Below, in pieces: positions 25,501 to 36,450 of a stretch of DNA of 64,000 nt. The notes beneath the pieces are model-generated. The model worked only from the letters and a program-made list of their open reading frames with translations. It ran no database searches and was not told the DNA's origin. How positions within the stretch are numbered: position 1 is the stretch's first letter; every line of letters begins with the position of its first letter. The position numbers and the translations under genes are program-made. The DNA comes from Polytrichum commune. Lineage: Eukaryota; Streptophyta; Polytrichopsida; Polytrichales; Polytrichaceae. The stretch covers positions 67,680,033-67,744,032 of the forward strand of contig OX485804.1 in the NCBI GenBank assembly GCA_950295325.1, read 5' to 3'.

Positions 25501-28500
25501 TAGCAAATCACATAATATGAACTGAAACAATTACTGAAATTAATGAAAAGTACTTCAAGATTTGAGACGTACCTAAAAAGAACTCTGCGGACAACAAGGT
25601 CAGATCCATTAAATCCAACAAAGTCGTCAATTTTTTTGAAGGAATCGGGTCCTCTGAAATAGGTGCTGAACGCATGGTCCCATAACTTCATGCGACAGTC
25701 TTCGATATACGCGGGCAACAACATCGGCTCACTGGCAACACTCATGTTGATAGGAAGTTGGTCTTGACGCATTGTCTCGTCAAAAATAATACTAGCCTGC
25801 TCAGAAATCTGGCAAGCAAGACAATAAGCATTAGCTGGATCAATGCCATAAGCAAGACAACAAATGCATGATTGCGTCAATGAAATTAAGAATGTGAGGC
25901 AGGTAAAATACATGCCAACGAGGAACTCAATTAACTGAAAATTCATAAAATCAGTGGACTTACTCCTGCCCAGAAACTTGCTTTAGCCAGGAAATTTGCC
26001 AATATCTCTTCGTTGATGGGTTTGGGAGGTAGCCTGCGGGCCTCGCGAGTGGAAGCAGATGAATTAAAGTATTCTAGCCATTTTATTTTGAATGCCGGAG
26101 ACGCCCTAGAAGTTGCAATGAGCTGCAGCTTCTCTAAGTTGAGTTCCGATGAGAGTGAATTTAGGGTGTAATGTCGCTCAATTTGTGTGACAAAGAGCTT
26201 GTGAGTTCCTAAGTCCTCTTCTCAAGGATAAGCTGAAAAGATTGATATGAACAAAGGTTTAGTGTATGTACCTCACGAAGCCAACCGTTGGTAAGCTCCG
26301 GGTTCGACACAACAACTAGTTTTCCCATCTTTATGCGAAGTGCCACAGCTTTCTTTTCAACTGCGGCTTTCATCGCAGCCGCCTTGTCAGCAGGGGAGAC
26401 TTCTCCTTCTGATTGCTCCACAAGCTGACGCACACCATCGTCCGCAGCGAGACCCAGTTCGTGCTGCACAAAGAAAGAAAAAGAATGCGGAAACCAAAAG
26501 GTGAGAAGAAAATGAAATAGAGTTTGACATGATGTTTCGGACCCAAAACAAGAGTTGAAGATTCACGAAATCACCCGGTTGCGATTCACAAAAGAAAGAT
26601 TATTCCATGACTTAAAAAAATGAAGAAATCAAACGAGTAAATCACCTGAAATGTGAACTTTGTAAACAAATTTAATGGTAACGAATACCAAGTCTTTTTT
26701 TGTGATTTCTTGCATCTTTTGAGGTCAGCCGGACTCAAAATGTCTCTGAACTGGTCAATTGACATTAGACCATACTTCTGAACCCTGAACAAGATATGGA
26801 CAGTGTTGGTCTTCACGTGAGAGTCCTCAGTATGTCTAAATTCAAAAATCATATCAAAGATATTAGATTATTGCAATGAAAAGAATTTGAAACCATGTCG
26901 AAATTAATATGAAAGATTGTATATCAAAAGAAAATAAACTTACTTGTTAATGTTGTGCATGACTTGCATAACAAGTCCAATTTTGCCATTTGTGTCAAGG
27001 AGAATTGAGTCCACCAAATAATGCCAAGAATCCTCAGTTCGGTGAAATCTGTCAATGTGATTTAACCAAGCTTGACGCCTATGGTTTCCGTCACACACAA
27101 AAAACATCAAATTTGTGAAGCGGACCAAATGTGGATCTGAAAGGAGAAACGTGTTGAAAACGTCGTTTTTGGCGTTCCAAATAGGACCCCAAGAAGCTTT
27201 ATCAGCTTCTAGCACCACCTGTGTTTTACCGTCTTCGTTGGTGGTTGTAACATAAAAGACTGAAGCGCCCTCCCTGTATCCGTGAACAAATTCTTGTTCG
27301 AGCTTAGCAAGATCGGATGCCAGAGTTGGCCTTACCATTGGCATTGCCAGCATTCTGCACAAGGGAATACTAAATCGCGAGAAACTGATGGATTGGAATC
27401 TCAAGCTTATGATCGTGGCCACCGAATTAAGTTTCTGCCGAGTCCGAATTTCATCCTCATCATCCAGAAAGTGAGCATCATCCCCAAGTGACTCTTCTTC
27501 TCCCTCAGGCCCGTCCTCTAGGATTTCCAAATCTGGCAGCATTCCTTCTAATACTTGTGTCGTAGGTGGCGAAGATGCAGCGTGTACCTACCATACAGAC
27601 AATACATTTTCAACAAAGTAAGAATCACTAGCTCGGCAGTGCACATAAACGCTATTAGCTGAACAACATATTGACCATGTTCATTTGAAAATCAACACAA
27701 ACATTTGCAGAACAAGATGAAGTTTCTTATCATTCGGTCCCGAATATTAGTTCCTAAGGTTGCAGGATTGCAGGAACAAAAAATTATTAAGAAGTCAGCT
27801 CTGAACAATTACATTCCAAGTATGTGAACATATCATTTCGGCACCGAAACAACAGAATTCCACTTCTCTGAAACCTAAACAATCAGACCGAAACAATTAG
27901 TTTCGGTGCCGAATCCCTCTCACTCAGACTCTAGTATACATAACATTTTTATATTTCTAGCACTAACATACCTACGAATGAGAGGCCTCGGATCCGAGGC
28001 CTCTTCCCATAACTCCTCCTTATGCACTACCCAATACAAGAGGGCCGAGAGAAATCTTACATGCACATAACAATTGAACTTTTGAAGCACATACTTTGAC
28101 TAAAAAATGAGGCCTCGGATCCGAGGCCTCTTCCCAATGCTCCAACTCGTGCACTACCCAAAACAAGAAAGCCGAGAGCATTGAACTATGCACATAAGAT
28201 TTTGAGTTTTCAAGCACATACCTTGACTAAAAAATGAGGCCTCTGATCCGAGGCCTCTTCCGAATGCCCTTCCTTATGCAATACATAATACAAGAAATGG
28301 CCAAAAGCATTCAAATATGCACATATCATTTTGATTTTTCAAGCACATACCTTGATACACAAAAGATGCCTCTTCCGAATGCTTCGAATGTGTCCGAATG
28401 CTTCGAATGTGTCCGAATGCTTCGAACCGGAAGAAAAATCTCCCACGCTCAAAAACAGTTTCTGGGCCGAAACCTCTCACAGAGACTCTACACACAAAAA

Positions 28501-30560
28501 CAGTTTCTGGGCCGAAACCCTCTCACAGAGACTCTACACACAAAAACAGTTTCGGGGCCGAAACCCTCTCACAGAGACTCTACACCTAAAAACAGTTTCT
28601 GGGCCGAAACCCTCTCACAGAGACTCTACACCCAAAAACAGTTTCGGGGCCGAAACCCTCTCACACAGACTCTACACCCAAAAAACAGTTTCGGACCCTA
28701 AACCCTCTCACAAAGACTCTACACACAAAAACAGTTTCGGGGCCGAAACCCTCTCACACAGACTCTACACCCAAAAACAGTTTCGGGGCCGAAACCCTCT
28801 CACATAAACTCTACACCCAGAAAATAGTTTCGGGGCCGAAACCCTCTCACAGAGACTCTACACACAAAAACAGTTTCGGGGCCGAAAGCCTCTCACACAG
28901 ACTTTACACACAAACACAGTTTCGGGGCCGAAACCCTCTCACACAGACTCTACACCCAAAAAACAGTTTCGGACCCTAAACCCTCTCACAGAGACTCTAC
29001 ACACAAAAACAGTTTCAGGGCCGAAACCCTCTCACACAGACTATACACCCAAAAACAGTTTCGGGGCCGAAACCCTCTCACATAGACTCTACACCCAAAA
29101 AACAGTTTCGGGGCCGAAAGCCTCTTACACAGACTCTATACACAAAAACAGTTTCGGGGCCGAAACCCTCTCACAGAGACTCTACACCTAAAAACAGTTT
29201 CGAGGCCGAAACTCTCTCACAGAGACTCTACACCCAAAAACAATTTCGGGGCCGAAACCCTCTCACAAAAACTCTACACACAAAAACAGTTTCTGGGCCG
29301 AAACACTCTCACAGAGACTCTACACACAAAAACAGTTTCGGGGCTGAAACCCTCTCACAGAGACTCTACACACAAAAACAGTTTCTGGGCCGAAACCCTC
29401 TCACAGAGACTCTACACCCAAAAACAGTTTCGGGGCCGAAACCCTTTCACTCAGACTTTACACTCAAAATCAGTTTCGGGGCTGAAACCATCACACTCAG
29501 ACTCTACCCTCAAAATCAGTTTCGGGGCCGAAACCCTCACACTCAGACTCTACTCCGAAAATCAGTTTCGGGACCGAATCCTCTCACTCAGATTCTACCC
29601 TCACCCCATTCGACTCCCTCTGCATTCCGTGTGCCTCTTGCGCACAACCCTTACGAAATGGTATTATTTCCTCCTGGCCGTTCCAAAACGTTCATTTCCC
29701 TTAAAGATTCTGGCCAAAACGATGTTTATTTTTAGAAGAAAAAAATTCGCCCCTAATTCCCCCCGGGGAGTGGTTCGAAACGGAAGAAAAATCTCTCACG
29801 CTCAAAATCGGTTTTGGGGCCGAAACCTCTCACTCAGACTCTACCCTCAAAATCAATTTCGGGGCCGAAACTGATCCCTCTGACTCTAAGACTGAAACCT
29901 AACAACCAGTTTCGGTGTAACTATTTACCTCTTCGGTGGAGTACTCGCCATCCGTCTCCATGCTGGCTTCTCCTCGACCCAAGCTATCCTCGTCGCAATG
30001 AACGCCCTCCCTGCTGCGTTGAGTCTGCCTAATGACCTTCTGCCTAGTGTGCTCTGAAGTAGATGCACTAGAGGTTGCGTTTCGTCATTGCTGCTGCCTC
30101 TGCCCGGGACCAGGTTTAGGTACCAAACTTGCAATGATGCGACAAAGCATCGAAGATATCATTATTCGAATGCATAGGATAGTTGCCTCTCATGCCATAA
30201 TGATTCCTTTCAAGCCAACTATACAGGGGACTCATAAAATTTGAATAAATTCAAACTGAATGTAATGTAACCAGAGCATACCTGAATTTCTTCATTTTCC
30301 ATAGAGGTGTCTTCCTCTCCTAATGAGAATAACCTAATGGGAGCAACCTCCGCCTTTTCAAATGTCTCAACATTTTGCTTTGAACGACTGTGAGTAGCCT
30401 TAGTTGAATTACCCCCTTTTCTTCCCATGGTTGACCTCAAGTTGTACGAGGTCACTACGTTATCTCTAGTAGCAAACCTCTTCTTTCTCTCAATGCGCCT
30501 CTGTTTCTCAATAGTCCAACTATTTTCTCTCTCTGCTCTCGCACGCGACCGAGTGATCAT
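22523..30560 (-). CDS. ParB-like / N4-N6 DNA methyltransferase-like fusion gene, copy 2
   Basis: About 13 exons, all open: 30283-30560, ~29929-30045, 26944-27587, 26646-26835, 26272-26463, 25964-26208, 25573-25808, 25006-25443, 24761-24941, 23673-24020, 23231-23504, 22911-23118, 22523-22844 (about 1,220 codons). The start is ATG 30558-30560 (MITRSRARAE, basic, possibly nuclear). Exon 3 has an acidic segment, then the ParB/sulfiredoxin-type LMFFVCDGNHRRQAW. A Lys/Glu-rich coiled coil lies at 25020-25170. The exon at 23673-24020 has LDLILAYIPEGLP, then HDDGAIILFHPF (motif IV region). The exon at 23231-23504 has PWRGPREK..GDIILDCTAATG, spliced (G|GA) to GSSIHACRNVHRHIAALEAD, a good motif X plus motif I match. 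Motif IV is YIPE, not DPPY, so catalysis is doubtful. An LTR element sits 7 bases upstream of the ATG. Splicing is predicted by eye. Confidence 0.7.
24567..27914. repeat. Dispersed TTTCGG-NN-CCGAAA motifs in introns of ParB-methyltransferase copy 2
   Basis: At least five copies of the interrupted palindrome (TTTCGG, two bases, CCGAAA) lie outside the 46 bp tandem array: 24567-24580 (TC spacer), 24629-24642 (TC), 27733-27744 (TC, shortened arms), 27836-27849 (CA) and 27901-27914 (TG, one arm shortened). All are in introns. The spacer varies while the arms are kept. Either the arms matter or the copies are dispersed remnants of one repeat. Confidence 0.6.
27975..28265. repeat. ~120 bp intronic tandem repeat with GGATCC-centred palindrome (3 units)
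   Basis: Three units contain the palindrome GAGGCCTCGGATCCGAGGCC extended to 22 bp, near 27985-28010, 28105-28130 and 28228-28255 (the third has one changed base). Unit landmarks are CAAGCACATA, CTTGACTAAAAAATGAGG and CACATAA. It lies in the intron between exons 2 and 3 of ParB-methyltransferase copy 2. Only the central CTCGGATCCGAG is shared with the 139 bp satellite; the rest of the unit is unrelated. Confidence 0.85.
28440..29600. repeat. 46 bp intronic minisatellite with GTTTCGG-GG-CCGAAAC arms (about 25 units)
   Basis: The unit of about 46 bp has landmarks CAGTTTCGGGGCCGAAACCC, TCTCACAGAGACTC and TACACCCAAAAA. Units differ mainly by TTTCGG/TTTCTG in one arm and CAGAG/CACAG. Two degenerate copies follow near 29810-29875. 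All lie in the intron between exons 2 and 3 of ParB-methyltransferase copy 2. Apparent frames through it are repeat translations in changing phase. Confidence 0.92.
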
Positions 30561-30567
30561 CTCTAAC

Positions 30568-31536
30568 TGTCGCAACCCTTGCTAGCCCCCCTTGACCATC
30601 TTGCCAATTTTCAATTCTAGCAAAGGTTACGAGTGCCTAACCCTTCGCATACCGCCATGCTAATGGTTAGCTCCTCTAACCCCGGACCAATAGTTCATAG
30701 GAGGGAACCAACCCTCCTACTTTGCTTTCGGGACTCACCCCTTAATCGGTAACCCATTTCCCCAATGTGGACTTCCATCCATGGAAGTCCAATCCTATGT
30801 TGATCATCGCGTTGCCGGAGCAACACTACAACAACCCGAACCATACTAGGCAACTATGGCCTCACAATGGGCCAATGCCCATGGAGGCCTTGCCGTTCGG
30901 CCTCGGGTGGGTGAGGCCACACCACCTCACCCATATAAGCCTCTAGGACTCTACGCGGGGCCCCTACCCCACCGTCAACCAACCTCTTGTCTCTCTACCA
31001 AGAGTTGGGGCCAAGTGGACATTTTCCCTTAGCCGTTGGGCCTAGAAGCCCCCACAGCTTCAGACCATCATAACTTCCTTGTATGATGTCTGATTCCAGC
31101 AACCAACCACTCCATCTTCATCTACGCTTCACGTAGATGCTGATGAACTCCTCACTTGCTCCATTTGAGCAAGTCTTGAGGAAGTTATGCCTGTTTGAAC
31201 CCTGGCAGTCCCGGGAATCACTCCCAGGCACTGCTGCACCAGGGCGCTGTCCCGGGACAGCGCCCCACTCAAATGGCCATAACTCCTAGCTCACACCTCC
31301 GATTGAGGTGTTCTTGAGCATTCTAGAATCACCACGCCATGAGCTACGCATAATGGCCTTACCCTTGTGCCTCCTAGTCTTCGTGGATGGGAGGCGTTCC
31401 CAACGCCCGGGGCCCTCACCCACACTAGGATCACTTGGGCCCTCTCACCAACGGCGCCACAAGTCCCGGGTGTCACTCCGGGGTCCCCCTTGTGCCCATG
31501 GTGTTTCGGGCACTCCTCATGGAGAGGTGCGCGACA
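30568..31536 (-). repeat. 3' LTR of the 7.5 kb retrotransposon
   Basis: A 969 bp direct repeat of 37107-38075 that begins TGTCGC and ends GCGACA. Its outer edge is 7 bases from the ATG of ParB-methyltransferase copy 2 and points outwards towards it. Transcripts reading through this LTR on the minus strand would enter that gene. Confidence 0.95.
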
Positions 31537-31550
31537 CTCACCCCCACCAA
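31537..31550 (-). promoter_or_regulatory. Polypurine tract
   Basis: On the minus strand the bases next to the 3' LTR read TTGGTGGGGGTGAG. This purine-rich run is in the standard position for plus-strand priming in LTR elements. Confidence 0.65.
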
Positions 31551-32812
31551 ACGGAGTCGATGCCCTCATCGACTATACTCGTAGTCGGCACACCAATTCT
31601 CAAGTTGCCATCCTCTATGGTGCGGCATTGTGTTTACCTTAGGGCGCGACCCCCACAATGCATCTTCAAATTTGGCATAGTCCCAAAGGTGTCGTTCCTA
31701 GGTGGTCCGTTAGCGACGTTGGATCTCTCATCCAAGGACCTAACCTATACTAGACCCACCTACTTTGGGACTCACTTGGGTTGCCCCTCCTTTGGGGCCT
31801 CCCCCGTTAGGCTCCACTAGCCTAACGTGACACATCTAGGCGAGACCTCAACGCTTCCACTAAGTTGTCTCGGTTGCAACTCCGAGATGGCTTTCCATTG
31901 TTAAGCCACGCCTCGATCGCACGGGGGTGATGCCAAGTCCCGCCCGACTCGGTTCCCACTTTGCTCTTTCGAGACATGGGTTCATGACTCCCATGCGCCA
32001 ACTTTCGTTAGCTCGCGGGTAGCACTTTTATGAGCACGCGCCATCACCTTGTCCCCGCCCGGACAAGCCCACGGCTAAGAAGTTTTTTTGGTTTTATCCA
32101 AGGCCCCTCCCAGCCATGGCCCCAATTACTCGGCTTACCCAACCTAGTTTGGCATATCTATTCCCCCTCTTCCACTAACCAAGCACAAGTACAAGACTAG
32201 GACCTCATCTCGTACTTTTCTCTTTGCACCACTAAAGTTTGGACTTTATTCCCTCAAGCCAAAGAACAAGTTCATGTTGTGGAGCAATTAGCCTCGAAGC
32301 TAAGTGTGCTACTAGCGTCTCTCCCCCACTAAAGGAGATTGATGTCCTCATCAATGCCTACGCTTCATTTTATTGGAATGTCTAGCCTTAGTTTCTTCAA
32401 AGTGCTTTACCAATTCCTTGGCGTTCATCATGTCTCTTGCCGCTACCCAAACGGCTTCTTTCTCATGGTATCCTCACCATTTCACCAAGTACTCCTTTGT
32501 ACATTTTCTTTCATTTTCACTTGGGCTTCCTAAACTTGAGGATGCCCTCTTACCTCATGTTCCAAATGACCTCCACAAGGTCGGGACGTGGCCTAATCAC
32601 TTGCTTGTGATCGGGCCACAAGGTGTCGTCCTAAAATGACTTTCGTAATGAGACATGAAATGTCGGATGCACTTTGATCTCCGGCGGTAATTCCAACTTA
32701 TACATGTCCTTGAACACTTGTTCCACAATGGAAAACGAAGCTCCAATTTTGGACATAAACTTTTGGAGTAAGGCCTTTGGGCAAGGTGAAGTTGTCCACA
32801 TTCAACAACACC

Positions 32813-33610
32813 TTATTGGCCCACCTCATACTCCACTTCGCGTCTTCCGGCATTGATTTGCACTCCGTAGCACCTTCGGGCTTTCTCCACCAACAACTTG
32901 GTCATGTCCAAGACTTGTTTTTGCTCCTTGGCCAAGTCCTTACCATCTTGGTTGAACTCTAGTGTTGAATGTGCCCCCTCGAGAGCTAGGTTAATAGGTT
33001 GGAGCGCATCCACTCCATAAGCCACCACCAAAGACCACCCCTTGGTAGCCAAGTGCGTGGCTACATTGCAATTACACTCCGCTCGACCCACATAGTCCGC
33101 CCAATCTCCTTGGTCCGCCCCCACTAAGTTCCTCAAGTATTGCTTCAAGACTCCATTCACACGCTCCGCTTTCCCATCCATTTGGGAATGCAAGGTCGTG
33201 CTAAACCTTAGTTTCATTCCGACTTCCTTAGAGAAATGCATTGAAAATGCACTTGTGAACTTTGGATCTTGATCCCACACAATCACTCTTGGCAACCCGT
33301 GGTGCCTCAACCATCCTTTGAGAAAAGGCTATGCGGTCTCCAACGCGGTGGCGGTTCCCACAATCGGCACCATGTGTGCCAACTTGGCAAACCGCTCAAC
33401 CATCAACAAGATGGCATCATATCCATGTGACTCCGGCAAACTTGTGATCAAGTCCATGCACATACTATGCCATGGCGCCGACGGGATAGGCAACGGTTGC
33501 AAGAAGTCGCCTTGCTTTTGGTAAGAGGTTCGGTTCACTTGGCACTTCATCCAAGCCTTCACAAAGTGGGCTATATCCTCATTTTTGCACCGCCAATTGT
33601 ACATGTCCAT
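32813..33610 (-). pseudogene. gypsy integrase remnant
   Basis: Reading from 33610 down, the frame gives the end of the zinc-binding region (KAWMKCQVNRTSYQKQG), the first catalytic aspartate in WHSMCMDLITSLPES, a stop (TAG 33329-33331), then in the same frame VIVWDQDPKFTS (second aspartate) and QMDGKAERVNGVLKQYLR (glutamate). This is the D,D(35)E core of a chromovirus-like integrase. One stop is visible in it, and no C-terminal chromodomain is recognised. It belongs to the retrotransposon at 30568-38075. Confidence 0.85.
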
Positions 33611-34210
33611 GACACCATTCTATGGCGGTTTTTTCTTCCTCCTCTATGGCCGGCAATAGGACTATCATATTCCTCCAAATCCGATAGCCTCAACTTGCCT
33701 TGAGGCACATACACCCGACTTTGCTTACACTTGAACAATCCGTCCACCAACTAAACCTCTTTGAGCACCTTGCTCTTGCGAAGCTCACCTAAAGGTTTTT
33801 GTGCCTCGGGGTAGTTAATTTACCCCTCCCGTATCTTGCATCACAAGTTTCCTTCGCCGGCACACATTAGCCACAAGGTTTGGATGGTTCTCATTGCTTG
33901 GAACTCTTCCCGTCTACTTAGCGCATCCGGCACCACATTTCCATGGTCCGGTTTGTGGACCAAATCCACCTTCATAATCGCCAAACTATCATGCCACCGC
34001 AATGACTTGGCGCTCACTTGCGCTTGTATATGTTAACATACTTTTAGGACACATTGTCCATGTAGACCTTTGCTTTGTGCGACCCCAAATAATGTCGCCA
34101 CATCTTCAAGCAATGCACTACGGCAAAGAAGTTCTTTGTCATGAGTTGGTTGTCTTCTTTGATAACCATCGAGCCTCAAGCCCCCATATGCAAAGGCCAT
34201 CCATCTTACA

Positions 34211-35300
34211 TTAACAATCCATCATTGGCAAAGTTACTCGCCCCCGTAAGCACCTCAAAAGGTTTGTCAAGCTCCACGAACTTGAGCACGGGCGGCGAAG
34301 AGAACTTGCTCTTAAGCTCCCCAAAAACTTGGTGACAAGGCTAGTCCTACTCTTAGGATAGCCATTTCTTTCACAAGTCGGACAACCATCGAGCTTCATG
34401 CTCCCATATGCAATGGCCATCTTTTTTTTTTTTTTTACATCAACATCCGCCAATGGTAAAGTGACTCGCCCCCGTATGCACCTCAAAAGGTTTGGCAAAC
34501 TCCGCAAGCTTGAGCGCGGGCGGCAAAGACAACTTTCTCTTAAGCTTCCCAATGGCTTGGTAGCACGGCTCATCCCACTCTTGGGATAGCCATTTCTTGC
34601 ACAAGCCGGACAAGGTTCGACAACCATGGAGCTTAATGCTCTCATAAGCAATGGTCATCCATCTTGGATCAACATCCGCCAATGGTAAAGTTACTCGCCC
34701 CCGTATGCACCTCAAAAGGTATGTTAAACTCCGTGAACTTGAGCACGGGCGGCGAAGAGAACTTGGTCTTAAGCTCCTCAAAGACTTGGTGGGAAGGCTC
34801 ATCCCACTCTTGGGATAGCCATTTCTTGCACAAGTTGGACGAGGTCGGACAACCATCGAGCTTCATGCTCTTATATGCAATGGCCATCCATTTTGCCTCA
34901 ACATCCGCCAATGGTAAAGTCACTCGCCCCCATATGCACCTCAAAAGGATAGTCAAGCTACGCGAACTTGAGCACGGGCGGCGAAGAAAACTTCCACTTA
35001 AGCTCCCCAAAGGCTTTGTGCCAAGGCTCATCCCACTCTTGGGATAACCATTTCTTGCACAAGCCGGACAAGGTTCGACAACCATGGAGCTTAATGCTCC
35101 CACAAGCAATGGTCATCCATCTTGGATCAACATCCACCAATGGTAAAATCCTTCGCCTCCATGTGCACCTCAAAATGCTTATGAAAACCCGGAAACTTAA
35201 CCACATCTTGTGAAGAGAACTTGCTCTTGAGCTCCCCAAAGGCTTGGTGACAAGGCTCATCCCACTCTTGGGATAGCCATTTCCCTCAATAAGTTGAATA
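34211..35300 (-). repeat. 229 bp tandem amplification of the RT-RNase H junction (5 copies)
   Basis: The landmark CAACATCCGCCAATGGTAAA recurs at about 34215 (diverged), 34441, 34670, 34899 and 35128, a spacing of 226-229 bases. Each unit read on the minus strand encodes the start of the RNase H region: EWDEP, then FEELK, then PPVLKF, then PFEVHTGASNFTIGG. Here VHTGAS stands where active enzymes have the catalytic aspartate (VHTDAS). Because 229 is not a multiple of three, successive copies are in different frames, so no single protein can span them. The middle copies differ by only a few bases. Confidence 0.85.
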
Positions 35301-35600
35301 AGGTCCTAGCAACCTTCAAAAACTCTCGAATGAAGTGGTGGTAGTAGTTGGCTAGGCCAACAAATGACCTAAGCCCTTTTTGAATGAAGGGCCAATTCTC
35401 CTTTTGGATTGCCTTCACATTCTTCATGTTCGTCCACCAACTTCCTTTGTCACCACATACCTCAAGAACTCAATCTCTCGTTGAGCAAAGTTCTTTTTCA
35501 CTCCTTGGCGGTAACTTTTTGGGCAACACATTGGTGAATACATCCTTGTATTTCACCAACATCCCACCAATGTGGTTTGGGGGAGGCCCATCTTTCCTAG
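35280..35600 (-). pseudogene. Reverse transcriptase edges with the catalytic core deleted
   Basis: On the minus strand the sequence reads KYKDVFTNVLPKKLPPRSEK, the lead-in to a gypsy reverse transcriptase. It passes almost at once to EIEFLRYVVTKEG and KGLRSFVGLANYYHHFIREF, the end of the domain. The fingers and palm, including the YxDD active site, are absent, and the two edges are in different frames. It lies between the protease remnant and the 229 bp duplications. Confidence 0.75.
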
Positions 35601-35986
35601 CCTCCCCATACGTTCCTTGGAGTTGCTCCAATTGAACCACGACCATTATGTTTTCTATTTTTCATTTGGTCTATTAAGACCAAATTCGACTCGGGTCCTC
35701 CTACCATAGGAGTTCTTGTCAATTTGAACTTCAATTCTTTGCCATTATGACACATCATAATGCACCGCAAGCACACCGGCTTGCACCTCACATCTATCAT
35801 GTGAGTTTCAAAGAAGGCGGCCTTCACAATGACATGCATTTCATCTATTTCACATGGTGTGAAATTTTGACAAAAATCCAATGTCCCACATTGAAAGGTT
35901 ACATGCATCGCGAACTCCTTCGTTTCATGCGGTTTGCCCTTTCCAAACCGCACCTTGGTGGGCTTGCCCGCTCTATCAATTGGCAA
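35597..35986 (-). pseudogene. Retropepsin-region remnant of the 7.5 kb element
   Basis: The 129-codon frame contains FAMHVTFQCGTLDFCQNFTP and HMIDVRCKPVCLRC. These match the C-terminal part of Ty3/gypsy protease and its linker to reverse transcriptase. The catalytic DTG/DSG motif is not seen. The frame starts near MPIDRAGKPTK and runs into the RT lead-in. Confidence 0.55.
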
Positions 35987-36179
35987 GCCCCAACTCCCTT
36001 GTGAGCTTTGGGCTCATGAAAGAGTCCGTTGCCTCTTTGTCAACTCATGAGACATATCTCCCATTCATTTGAGCCTCAAGGTACAAAAGACTTGGCCTCG
36101 GCTTAAGGCTACTAGCCTTGGCCACAATGCCATCGTCTTACATTTGGTCCTCCGCAACTTGGCTTGGCTTGGTCCGCAA

Positions 36180-36450
36180 AGCCAACTTCAAACATTTCGT
36201 GCGCGGGACAAATTGGTTTGGTGCCACAAAACCAATTTCTAATCATTTGTCCGCAAAACAAACATGTTTTGCCTTGGTAGCACAAAGCCACCTTCCCACA
36301 CTCCGTCCGCGGCACAAACATGAATTGCCTTGGTAGGACAAACCCACCTCCCAACATTCCGTCCGCGGCACAAGTATGATTTGCTTTGGAAGCATAAAGC
36401 CACCTTTCAACATTCCGTCCGCGGCACCAACATGTTTTGCCTAAGTAAAA
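36180..36450. repeat. ~56 bp short tandem repeat in the retrotransposon leader
   Basis: Three to five diverged units share CCGTCCGCGGCACA (near 36303, 36359 and 36415), AACATG and TTGCCTTGGTAG. It sits between the primer site and the protease remnant, where gag would be expected. I find no gag. Confidence 0.6.

Noticed and set aside
28234..28807. Overlapping frames of 155-158 codons
   Set aside because: They are translations of the 46 bp minisatellite, whose unit is not a multiple of three.
28440..29600. CRISPR-like array (46 bp period with inverted-repeat arms)
   Set aside because: There are no unique spacers: the whole unit repeats, and it lies in an intron of a eukaryotic gene. It is a minisatellite.
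31308..31820. 170-codon frame, with a sister at 37847-38143
   Set aside because: It lies mostly within the LTR, is duplicated only because the LTR is, and is antisense to the element with no domain.
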